The translations under genes and the position numbers were made by a program. This document shows positions 25,019-32,347 of a stretch of 64,000 nt of DNA, piece after piece. Under the pieces are notes generated by a model, which ran no database searches, was not told the origin of the DNA, and saw only the letters and a program-made list of their open reading frames with translations. The DNA comes from an uncultured Myxococcales bacterium (lineage in GTDB: Bacteria > Myxococcota_A > UBA9042 > CAIXZC01). The DNA lies in contig CAITUV010000060.1 of the NCBI GenBank assembly GCA_903895725.1, forward strand, positions 62,001-126,000, read 5' to 3'. Each line of letters begins with the position of its first letter. Positions within the stretch are counted from its first letter, which is position 1.

Positions 25019-25041
25019 GCCGCGCTGTATGGTGCCGCGCT
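25012..25041 (+). repeat. Perfect 15-bp tandem duplication upstream of the MBL-fold gene
   Basis: GTATGGTGCCGCGCT occurs twice in a row (25012-25026 and 25027-25041), ending at the GGAGG ribosome site at 25042. Each copy carries a TATGGT -10-like hexamer. Confidence 0.9.
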
Positions 25042-25053
25042 GGAGGTGCGTGC

Positions 25054-25944
25054 TTGGAGCTGATGAAGATATCGGATCATCTCTGGCTCGTCCCGGCGAT
25101 GAACTCGGGGCGGTTTCCGTTTGCGCAGTCGGTCTATGTCGATGCCGAGCGTAAGCTGCTGTTCGATGCGGGCCTCGGGCCGCAGCTCATGGGGCAGTTC
25201 ATCCGGGAATACCACGTGGATATCGTCATCGTCTCGCATTCCCATCCCGACCACATTGCCGGCTGCTGGATGCTGGTGGACTCGGCTCCGCTCTTCGTGC
25301 CGGCGGAGTCTGCGGCCTCGTTCGGGCAGCTGGACCTCCTGGCGGCGCGGTTCATCGAGGGAGACGAGGAACGGACGATCTGGAAGGCGCTGGTGACCAA
25401 GGTGATGGGCTACCGGGACTGCCGGTTCCAGCGCACCTACGATGCCAAGAGTGCGTTCGACCTGGGCAGCGTGAAGCTGGTTGCCCTGCACACGCCCGGG
25501 CACCTCCAGGATCACTACTGCTTCTTCGAGGTCAACAGCGGTGTGATGCTGCTGTTCGACATTGACTTGTCGCCGTACGGCCCGTTTTACGGGCACCGGG
25601 AGTCGGACGTGGGGGCATTCGAGGCCTCGATCCAGTTCGTGCGGTCGTTCTCGCCGCAGATTGCGGTATCGAGCCACATGGGAATCCTGCGCAAGGGCGT
25701 TGATGAGGCGCTGGCCGAGTTCGGGTCGCGGTTCTCCCGGCGGGAGGACCAGCTGCTGGAGATGCTCAAGGAGCCGTGCACCCTGGACGCACTGGCGTCG
25801 GAGGTGCCTTTCTCCAAGGGATTCCACCCCAAGTTGAAGCCGCTGGCGGTGTACTGGGACAAGCAGATGATCCGCAAACACCTGGACAGGCTGGTGGAGG
25901 CCGGCCAGGTCGTTCCCAACGGAGACCGGTTCGTGAGGCTATAG
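25054..25944 (+). CDS. MBL-fold metallo-hydrolase with C-terminal winged helix
   Basis: A 296-residue protein with the zinc motif HSHPDH (62-67), the later metal ligands H in LHTPGHLQDH and D in LLFDIDLSPYG, and a final H in SSHMG. The last 70 residues (LEMLKEPCTLDALASEVPF, then MIRKHLDRLVEAGQV) form a winged-helix-like tail, as in LACTB2-type hydrolases. Substrates could be thioesters, lactones or RNA; the motifs do not decide. The TTG start at 25054 is chosen because GGAGG lies seven bases upstream; the in-frame ATG at 25063 is too far from it. Confidence 0.85.
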   Translation: MELMKISDHLWLVPAMNSGRFPFAQSVYVDAERKLLFDAGLGPQLMGQFIREYHVDIVIVSHSHPDHIAGCWMLVDSAPLFVPAESAASFGQLDLLAARFIEGDEERTIWKALVTKVMGYRDCRFQRTYDAKSAFDLGSVKLVALHTPGHLQDHYCFFEVNSGVMLLFDIDLSPYGPFYGHRESDVGAFEASIQFVRSFSPQIAVSSHMGILRKGVDEALAEFGSRFSRREDQLLEMLKEPCTLDALASEVPFSKGFHPKLKPLAVYWDKQMIRKHLDRLVEAGQVVPNGDRFVRL

Positions 25945-25955
25945 CCGGGGGTGCT

Positions 25956-26888
25956 TCAGGCAATGACGGTGTAGGGAGTCATCCAGGATTCGTAGTCTCG
26001 GCAGTGCCCACGCACGACATCGAAGAAGCGCTTCTGGACGGCCTTGGTCACGGGTCCGGGGACTCCGGTGCCGATGGTGCGATTGTCGATTTCGACGACG
26101 GGCGTAATCTCGGCGGCCGTTCCGGTCATGAAGACCTCGTCAGCGAGCCACATCTCGTCGCGGGTGAACTGCTGCGGCTTGACGCGGTAGCCGAGGTCGC
26201 GAGCGAGTCGGATGATGCTGTCCCGGGTCAAACCCCCGAGGATGGCAGACGAGAAGGGCGGCGTCTTGATGGTGCCGTTCTTGACGAGAAAGATATTCTC
26301 GCCGCTTCCCTCGGACACATACCCATTGGTATCGAGCATGATGCCTTCATCGTAGCCTGCGATCTTGGCTTCCCGCTTGGCGAGGATGGAGTTGACGTAG
26401 TAGCCGACGATCTTGCCCTTCACCATGGACGAGTTGACGTAGTGTCGGCTGAAGGAGGACACCTTGGCGCGGATTCCCTTGTTGAGGGCTTCTTCGCCGA
26501 GGTAGGCTCCCCACTTCCAGACGATGATGGCAACCCGCACCGGATTATTGGGGGCATACAGGCCCATGGCACCGTCGCCGACGTAGGCGAGCGGACGGAC
26601 GTAGCCCTCGGGAAGCCGGTTGATCTGGAGGCTCTCGACGCAGGCCCTGGCGAGGGTCTCGCGGTCGAATGGGGACTTGAGCATCACGATCTTCAACGAG
26701 TCGAGGAGCCGCTGGATGTGCTCGTCGAGGCGGAAGACCACCGAGGTTCCGTCCGGGCGGAGATAGCTTCGGATTCCTTCGAAGGCCCCCACACCGTAAT
26801 GCAGCGTGTGCGTCAGGATGTGGACATTCGCCTCGTCCCAGTTGACGAAGCTCCCGTCCATCCAGATTTTCTCGACCTTGTCGACCAT
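25956..26888 (-). CDS. ilvE: Branched-chain amino-acid aminotransferase
   Basis: PLP-dependent fold-type IV transaminase exchanging amino groups between Leu/Ile/Val and 2-oxoglutarate. The 310-residue product has HYGVGAFEGIR (30-40), the PLP lysine probably K159 in KGKIVGYYVNS, and the cofactor-side motif YVSEGSGENIF. Length is typical. A D-amino-acid or ADC-lyase relative is unlikely given the HYG and GYY context. The ATG at 26888 follows GGAGGTG. It is 64 bases downstream of the dehydratase activator on the same strand and could be part of the same transcript, which would link transamination with 2-hydroxyacyl-CoA chemistry. Confidence 0.92.
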   Translation of the reverse strand: MVDKVEKIWMDGSFVNWDEANVHILTHTLHYGVGAFEGIRSYLRPDGTSVVFRLDEHIQRLLDSLKIVMLKSPFDRETLARACVESLQINRLPEGYVRPLAYVGDGAMGLYAPNNPVRVAIIVWKWGAYLGEEALNKGIRAKVSSFSRHYVNSSMVKGKIVGYYVNSILAKREAKIAGYDEGIMLDTNGYVSEGSGENIFLVKNGTIKTPPFSSAILGGLTRDSIIRLARDLGYRVKPQQFTRDEMWLADEVFMTGTAAEITPVVEIDNRTIGTGVPGPVTKAVQKRFFDVVRGHCRDYESWMTPYTVIA

Positions 26889-26952
26889 GGGCACCACCTC
26901 CGTCCTTCCCACAGGGTTCGCAGGCGGATACTACCCCGCGCTTCGGGGGGCT

Positions 26953-27747
26953 TCAAGGGATAATCTGCGCGGTTCGGGAAGCGACGAGAGCGGCACCGAG
27001 AGCACCGACGAGCTGGGGGTCGGGTGGAACCACGAGGCGGCTGCCGAGGCGGCTGGACAGAGCGGATACCATGGCCGGATTGAGGGCGACCCCGCCGGTG
27101 AATGCCACGGGCGGGGTGATTCCGACCCGATTGGCCAGCGCTGCAATGCGAAGGCAAATGGCCTCGTGAAGGCCGGCAGCGATCTCGTCGGACGGAACGG
27201 AATCGGCCAGAAGGGAGACGACCTCCGACTCGGCAAACACCGCACAGGTGGAGCTGACCGAAGCGGGGACCTTGGCCTGGGCCGCCAACGTGCCGAGGTA
27301 CTGCATCGGCACCCCCAGGCGGTCCGCCATGATCTCGAGAAACCGGCCGGTACCGGCCGCGCATTTGTCGTTCATTGCGAAGTCGGCCACGGTCCCGTCC
27401 GGGGCGAGCCGGATGGCCTTGCTGTCCTGGCCGCCGACGTCGATGACGGTCCTGCAGTCGGGAACGAGATGGCGGGCTCCGAGGGCATGGCAGGTGATCT
27501 CGGTGACGGTCTTGAGGGCCCCGGCGACCTGTGCCCTTCCGTATCCCGTGGCCACGAGCGGCAGGCGGTCGGCCGGGACTCCTGCCTGAGCAGCGAGCTG
27601 CTCGCGCACGGCCTGGGCGCTGTCACGAGGTCGAGGGCCGGAAGCACGGAAGAACCGGGCGACGACGGCTCCCTCCGAATCCAGGAGAACGCCCTTCGTG
27701 GTGGTGCTTCCGGCGTCGAGTCCGGCGAAGAAACGAGCAGCGGTCAT
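26953..27747 (-). CDS. 2-hydroxyacyl-CoA dehydratase activator ATPase (HgdC/BadF family)
   Basis: Iron-sulphur ATPase that fires one high-energy electron into the dehydratase or a benzoyl-CoA-reductase-like enzyme. The 264-residue product has the ASKHA phosphate loop DAGSTTTKG (11-19), the second nucleotide motif DVGGQDSKA (103-111), and the two cysteines that bridge the dimer [4Fe-4S] cluster: C129 in NDKCAAGTGRFLE and C168 in SSTCAVFAESE. The ATG overlaps the upstream dehydratase stop as ATGA, so activator and enzyme are coupled. A longer frame to 27933 is only shadow sequence of the upstream gene. Confidence 0.9.
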   Translation of the reverse strand: MTAARFFAGLDAGSTTTKGVLLDSEGAVVARFFRASGPRPRDSAQAVREQLAAQAGVPADRLPLVATGYGRAQVAGALKTVTEITCHALGARHLVPDCRTVIDVGGQDSKAIRLAPDGTVADFAMNDKCAAGTGRFLEIMADRLGVPMQYLGTLAAQAKVPASVSSTCAVFAESEVVSLLADSVPSDEIAAGLHEAICLRIAALANRVGITPPVAFTGGVALNPAMVSALSSRLGSRLVVPPDPQLVGALGAALVASRTAQIIP

Positions 27748-29096
27748 GCGGCCCCCTGTGTCGAAGTGCCGGCGTCGAGCGACTCGATGAATGCTTCCAG
27801 GCGGGTGCGGGTCGGCCCCTCGGCGTAGCTGCGCGGGTCGGTGGTATCCGCATCGATGAGCACGGCCTTGACGTTGCACTTCCGGGAGAGCGCTCTCTGG
27901 ATGTCGTACTGGCCGACCGAATACGGCTTGCACGAGCGGGTCGAGTGGAACAGCACTCCGTCGACGCAGTAGCTGCGAATCATCCGCTCCATGAGCTCCA
28001 TGCGGTGCTTGAGGTCACGGTTGAGGATGACGAGGGAATAGGTCCGTGCCACCGACTCGAGCGGCTTGGCGGGGTCGAGGTAGTGGACCGTCTCGGCCCA
28101 GGCGTTGGTGTAGGTCGCTGCGACAAAGACGCATCCGTTCTGGGAGAAGAGCCGGATGAAGTCGCCCAGCTTGAACCAGACTGCTATGTTGTCCCAGAGG
28201 AGGCGGTGCCGCTCTCCCTTGACCGCGGCGATTCCGGAGGCGACCCGGGCCCTCAGCTCCTTGAGGAGCAGCTCGTAGTAGCGCTCCGAGACCGGGAGCC
28301 CGCGCAGGCTCACCACGGGGGCCATATGGGCGAAGGCATCGAAGATGGTCATGGGAGCGGGGCGAGTCGTCATGGATGCCAGCACCTCCCCCCACATGAG
28401 GGACGTGCGCTGCGCCCGGAGCAGGTAGCTCTCGAAGGTCCGGGCATTGAAGGCCTTGCCCGCGATGGGCTCGAGCCGGGGGATGAGTGCCTCGAGCTGG
28501 CCCACCATGTAGGCGAGCGTCCCTTCGTCCAGCTCGTCCGCCACGAACGGGGTATCGAACAGGACGAGCGGGACGCCATAGCGGTGGGAGAGCTGTTTGT
28601 ACCAGTACAGCACGGTCTGGCAGATGTTGGTGGAGCAGACCAGGACATCGGGTCGGGGCAGCGGGCCGATGGGGCTTCGGGCCCCCAGCGAAAGGCCCAG
28701 GTCGATCCGTGCGTAGCTGCAGAGATCCTGTGAGAACCCGGCGTTCTCTGCGGGTGCGGACATGTCGAGTCCGGCCATCCGGGCGCCGCACAGAGCCCCG
28801 TGGTTTTCCGGGTAGACGGTGTAGAAGCCCATGGCCCGGAGGATCTCCACGGGGGCCCCCGAAGTCACCCAGGCTATGGGCATGGCTCCGGCAGCGTGGC
28901 GGGCGAGCAGGTAGTGGCGTGCCATGATGGTACGGAGGCGATCGGCGCAGGCAAGAGGCGGCCCGGCCCAGTCGGGCGGAGTGCGCTTGGGGCGGGTCGC
29001 CCGTCGCAGGGACCTCCGGGCGGAATCGGCAGCCAGCATGAGAGGGAGCGTGACCTCCTTGGCCAGGTGGTAGCGGACGATACCGGCCGTGCTCAT
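27744..29096 (-). CDS. 2-hydroxyacyl-CoA dehydratase (HgdB/BcrB-like), larger subunit
   Basis: A 450-residue subunit of the radical-type dehydratase/reductase superfamily, whose subunits each bind a [4Fe-4S] cluster. Candidate cluster cysteines are in ENHGALCGARM, DLCSYARIDLG, LVCSTNICQTVLYWYKQL and FHSTRSCKPYSVGQ, all family-like contexts. Together with the coupled smaller subunit and activator it should remove water from an (R)-2-hydroxyacyl-CoA, or reduce an aryl-CoA; the substrate cannot be read from sequence. The ATG at 29096 overlaps the upstream stop as ATGA; a much longer frame to 30059 runs antiparallel through the neighbouring gene's codons and is rejected. Confidence 0.85.
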   Translation of the reverse strand: MSTAGIVRYHLAKEVTLPLMLAADSARRSLRRATRPKRTPPDWAGPPLACADRLRTIMARHYLLARHAAGAMPIAWVTSGAPVEILRAMGFYTVYPENHGALCGARMAGLDMSAPAENAGFSQDLCSYARIDLGLSLGARSPIGPLPRPDVLVCSTNICQTVLYWYKQLSHRYGVPLVLFDTPFVADELDEGTLAYMVGQLEALIPRLEPIAGKAFNARTFESYLLRAQRTSLMWGEVLASMTTRPAPMTIFDAFAHMAPVVSLRGLPVSERYYELLLKELRARVASGIAAVKGERHRLLWDNIAVWFKLGDFIRLFSQNGCVFVAATYTNAWAETVHYLDPAKPLESVARTYSLVILNRDLKHRMELMERMIRSYCVDGVLFHSTRSCKPYSVGQYDIQRALSRKCNVKAVLIDADTTDPRSYAEGPTRTRLEAFIESLDAGTSTQGAA

Positions 29097-30187
29097 GACA
29101 GCACCTCCAGGAATGCCTCGAGCCGCGTTCCCAGTTGTCCAAGTTGAGGCTGATGAAGCTCGCTTTCCAGGACAAGGACCGGGATGCCTGCCTGGCGCAG
29201 CCCCTGGACGACGAAGGGGTGATCGAACAGCTCGAGCTCGCAGAACTTCACGGTGTGCAGGATGATTCCCGCTGCACCGGAATTGCGAACCATCTCGGAG
29301 AGAAAAGCCACCCGCTGCTCCACCGGTGAGGCGATGCTGGTGCAGGGGGGCAACGACAGCAGGCGGGCGGCCGAGGCCTTCCACGGATCCTTGTCTGCCG
29401 CGACATGCGTCCTTGGAAACCGGCGCCCGCACGAGATGAGATCGTCCTCGCACAGGCGGACGCCGAGCTGATCCAGGAGGGCCAGGAGGTCCCGATCGGG
29501 AAGCACGCCCGAGAGCACCAGCCTGGGGCCAGAAGGAGCGTTCTCGCTGGACGTCGATTGCCCCGCCATGAGCCGGTCGGCTGCCTGGAGGAATTCCGAC
29601 GGGACCACGTACTCCCGCAGCCGCACGGTGCGGTAGAAGTCCGCGTTGGATGCATGGATGCGCCCCTGCCGACGGGCGGAGTACAGGCTCTGCATGGCCT
29701 CGTGAACCTTGTCCATGGCAGCGCCGGCTTTCGCCAGGCCGTCGTCGTCGACGGAAACTCCCGACCGGGACGACAGGAACGCGGCGAGTCGGCGGACCTG
29801 GGACTCCACAAAGGAGGCGACGCCGGCATCCGCGACGTTCCTCGGCGTGTAGAACAGGGTTGCGGGAACGGGATGGCCGATGCAGTCGCGCACGACCGTG
29901 AACAGGTTCTGAAGGGTATCGCACAGGTGAGGGAAGAGCAGGCAGTCCAGCGCCGGGGTCTTCTCGGACAGCAGCAGCTCGAGGCCGCGAAGCCCGACGC
30001 CGCAGACGAACGGCTGGGCGTGAGCGGACGCCCGGGCAATGGGGCCAGGCGGGTCCCACACCTCGACGGGCAGGAACCCGGCGGCGAGCAGGATCTCCCG
30101 GGGGTATCGTCCAGGAAAGACGGCAGCGATCCTGCCACCGCCCTTCCGGAAACTCTCAATTGCTGTTCGTCGGTTCGGCAGATCCAT
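29093..30187 (-). CDS. 2-hydroxyacyl-CoA dehydratase (HgdA/BcrC-like), smaller subunit
   Basis: A 364-residue partner subunit. Recognisable family pieces are FPGRYPREILLAAGFLPVEVW (about 24-44), C in PFVCGVGLRG, C in LFPHLCDTLQN, and the C-terminal HTVKFCELELFDHPF followed by GIPVLVLESE, which matches the 'kFCdpe.fdyP...GIP.l.iE' pattern of the superfamily. It heads the run and has GGAGGGG just before its ATG. No CoA-transferase, acyl-CoA dehydrogenase or electron-transfer flavoprotein gene is adjacent. Confidence 0.85.
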   Translation of the reverse strand: MDLPNRRTAIESFRKGGGRIAAVFPGRYPREILLAAGFLPVEVWDPPGPIARASAHAQPFVCGVGLRGLELLLSEKTPALDCLLFPHLCDTLQNLFTVVRDCIGHPVPATLFYTPRNVADAGVASFVESQVRRLAAFLSSRSGVSVDDDGLAKAGAAMDKVHEAMQSLYSARRQGRIHASNADFYRTVRLREYVVPSEFLQAADRLMAGQSTSSENAPSGPRLVLSGVLPDRDLLALLDQLGVRLCEDDLISCGRRFPRTHVAADKDPWKASAARLLSLPPCTSIASPVEQRVAFLSEMVRNSGAAGIILHTVKFCELELFDHPFVVQGLRQAGIPVLVLESELHQPQLGQLGTRLEAFLEVLS

Positions 30188-30209
30188 GGGTACCCCTCCG
30201 ATGGCTGCG

Positions 30210-30238
30210 ACTATACGGGAGGCTTGGACGCAAGAGAA
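30210..30238 (-). promoter_or_regulatory. Weak promoter candidate for the dehydratase operon
   Basis: Minus strand: TATAGT (30215-30210) is a 5-of-6 -10 box, with the poor TTCTCT (30238-30233) 17 bases upstream. It sits in the 75-base gap after the deacetylase gene. Confidence 0.3.
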
Positions 30239-30262
30239 GTGGTTCGAAGGATGTGCGGCCGA

Positions 30263-32227
30263 TCAGGGCGCTGCGTGCGCCGCTTCCTGCTCCCTGGTCC
30301 GCTCCCGCTGGACGGTGCGGATGAAGGCAGCCAATTGCTTGTGGACGCCCTGGTATTCGTGGAGGAGGATCACGGTCTTTTTGCGGCTGCGGACGAGCTG
30401 GCGAGCGAGCCCCTTGACCGACTTGATCGACGTGGAGGGTCCCCAGGCAGGTTCCTGGAGGGTCCAGTGCACCGGTGCCTTGAGCCCTCCGAGTTGGAAT
30501 CCCGCCCGAACGTGCCGCAAGTGGAGCCCCATGCCGCCCGGCAGACGGCCGTAGGTGTGGTCCCATTCGGTTCCGGCCGCGGTCGACAGGATCTCATGGA
30601 AGAGGCGGATGTCGTCGGCGATCTGCTCGGCCGTGCGGGCCTGGAGGTGGGTCTTCAAGGTCGTGTCGTGGTTGTTCGAGTGATAACCGATGCGATGGCC
30701 TGCGGAGGCGATGCGGGCGAGGAGCTCCCGGGTGGCATCGGGGCGGTTGCCCCATTGGCGGGCGACATTGGTACCGATGAAGAAGAAGGTGACCTTGACG
30801 CCGTACCGGTCGAGCACATCAAGGAGTGGGCGGACCCGGGCCGGGCGCGGTCCGTCGTCGATGGTGATGTCGATCCAGTCGGGCCACCAGTCGGGCTGGC
30901 CCTGCGGGAACTCGTACGAGTCGAAGCCCTCCGGTTCGTCCCAGTCGGCCACCTGCTCTTCGAGCTCGTCTGACGAGAGCCTCCGGACGCGGGGGGACGA
31001 ATCCGGCCCTGGGGAGGCTGCCAGCTCGGACGGGGCAACGGGGCCGATTCCACGGCGTCGGGCGAATTCCATGCGCTCGACGGCAAAGGCAAACTGCGCC
31101 ATGGAGCGGGTATCTTCCCAGAGTGCGAACCGGGTGGCGAGCTGCACGATCCAGTCGACCCACGGGGTTGACAGAGCTTCGGCTTCGGCGGGTGCAGGAG
31201 GCATGGAGTCCGAATGGGAAACGGCGGCCAGGGTGCTGCTTCGCTGCTCCGCCCTGATGCACTCCAGCACCGGGGCATCCCTCGTGGGGAGAAGGCAGGG
31301 GATGGAGGCCGCTGCCAGGCTCTGCCCGATCCGTCGCCGGTCGGATGGGTCTCGTCCCTCGAGAAGCTCCCCGGCTGCCTGAGCGGCCTGCCGGCAATGG
31401 CTGGGGCTGAAGTGGGACAGTCCCCAGAAAGCCAGCGATGCCGTCGGATCGACGGTCGGGTCGGGGAATGGTACGGCCTTGGCGAGCTGGGCCACGGAAT
31501 CGAGCAGGAGCGTCTCGACCGGGCGGATGCGGGGCCCCTGGGCCTTGGGTGCCAGAGCTGCGGCCGCAGCCAGGCGGACAGCGGGGGCATCCGACGCGGA
31601 CATCACGAAGAAGAGCAGGTCATCGAAGTGGGGGTGCCGGATCTTCGCCAGGGAGTGGACGAGCACGGCAGGCGTGGTGTCGGAGCAGTCGGTGTGCAGC
31701 AGGGAGAGAAGGAACAGGGGGTAGGAGGCATGGTCATGCCAGGAGGCCAGCGTGGATGCTGAGAGCCGGACGACATCGCAGTCCGTGCGGGTTCGAAGCG
31801 CTTTGCGGAACAGCTCGGCAGACTGGACGTCGCCGATGAGAGCCAGGGCTCTGAGGCTCGCCATGGAATCCTCCCCGGACAGCGAGTCGGCGGAGGCTCG
31901 AAGCACGGGAAGGGCCGGCGTATATCGGAAGAATCCGAAGAAACGCGCCATGGAAATCCGGTCGCGAGGCGATGCGTCCGGCCAGTCCGAAAGGAACCTG
32001 GCCAGAGTATCCCGAACCCGTTGAGCGTCGAGAGTCGGATCCGAGGACGGGGCGGGCGGGGCCCCGGGCGGAAGCACGGCGCCGGCCCGCTGTCGTGAGA
32101 CGACGGCAATCGAGGCTGCAAGGGCCGCAACCAGCAGCACTCCCGCAAGGACGGGCAGGATTCGGACAATCCGGCCGTGCGGGCGACGAGCTGCAACGCC
32201 AGTGACATCGGGGGTTCCGGCTGCCAT
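30263..32227 (-). CDS. Membrane-anchored polysaccharide deacetylase (NodB domain) with HEAT-like N-terminal half
   Basis: A 654-residue protein. An N-terminal membrane helix (about 20-45) is followed by helical repeats (about 80-370, for example LRALALIGDVQSAELFRKAL), probably HEAT-like. The C-terminal NodB domain has the metal/catalytic motif TIDDGPRP, the HSNNHDTTLKTH zinc motif, GRLPGG and a terminal LLHEY. Such enzymes remove N- or O-acetyl groups from cell-wall or capsule polymers. The ATG at 32227 has GAGGAG seven bases upstream; two in-frame ATGs up to 32254 are possible. It is third in the envelope cluster after the Ig-like and PLD lipoproteins, from which it is separated by 120 bases with its own promoter candidate. 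Confidence 0.8.
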   Translation of the reverse strand: MAAGTPDVTGVAARRPHGRIVRILPVLAGVLLVAALAASIAVVSRQRAGAVLPPGAPPAPSSDPTLDAQRVRDTLARFLSDWPDASPRDRISMARFFGFFRYTPALPVLRASADSLSGEDSMASLRALALIGDVQSAELFRKALRTRTDCDVVRLSASTLASWHDHASYPLFLLSLLHTDCSDTTPAVLVHSLAKIRHPHFDDLLFFVMSASDAPAVRLAAAAALAPKAQGPRIRPVETLLLDSVAQLAKAVPFPDPTVDPTASLAFWGLSHFSPSHCRQAAQAAGELLEGRDPSDRRRIGQSLAAASIPCLLPTRDAPVLECIRAEQRSSTLAAVSHSDSMPPAPAEAEALSTPWVDWIVQLATRFALWEDTRSMAQFAFAVERMEFARRRGIGPVAPSELAASPGPDSSPRVRRLSSDELEEQVADWDEPEGFDSYEFPQGQPDWWPDWIDITIDDGPRPARVRPLLDVLDRYGVKVTFFFIGTNVARQWGNRPDATRELLARIASAGHRIGYHSNNHDTTLKTHLQARTAEQIADDIRLFHEILSTAAGTEWDHTYGRLPGGMGLHLRHVRAGFQLGGLKAPVHWTLQEPAWGPSTSIKSVKGLARQLVRSRKKTVILLHEYQGVHKQLAAFIRTVQRERTREQEAAHAAP

Positions 32228-32293
32228 GTTCCGACTCCTCATCACCACGGACATCGGATCGCGCGTCTGGGCCTCTGGTCCAGCACCTGGTAC

Positions 32294-32321
32294 ATGGTAT
32301 CTCGGTTCGCACGCGCGGCAA
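32294..32321 (-). promoter_or_regulatory. Promoter candidate for the polysaccharide deacetylase gene
   Basis: Minus strand: TTGCCG (32321-32316), 16 bases, TACCAT (32299-32294), each 4 of 6. Confidence 0.35.
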
Positions 32322-32347
32322 GAAAATGGGGTCGGACTGAGGACGGG

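Noticed and set aside
27744..30059. N-terminal extension of the larger dehydratase subunit
   Set aside because: The first 320 codons lie in another frame of the smaller subunit's gene; the ATGA overlap at 29093-29096 marks the real start.
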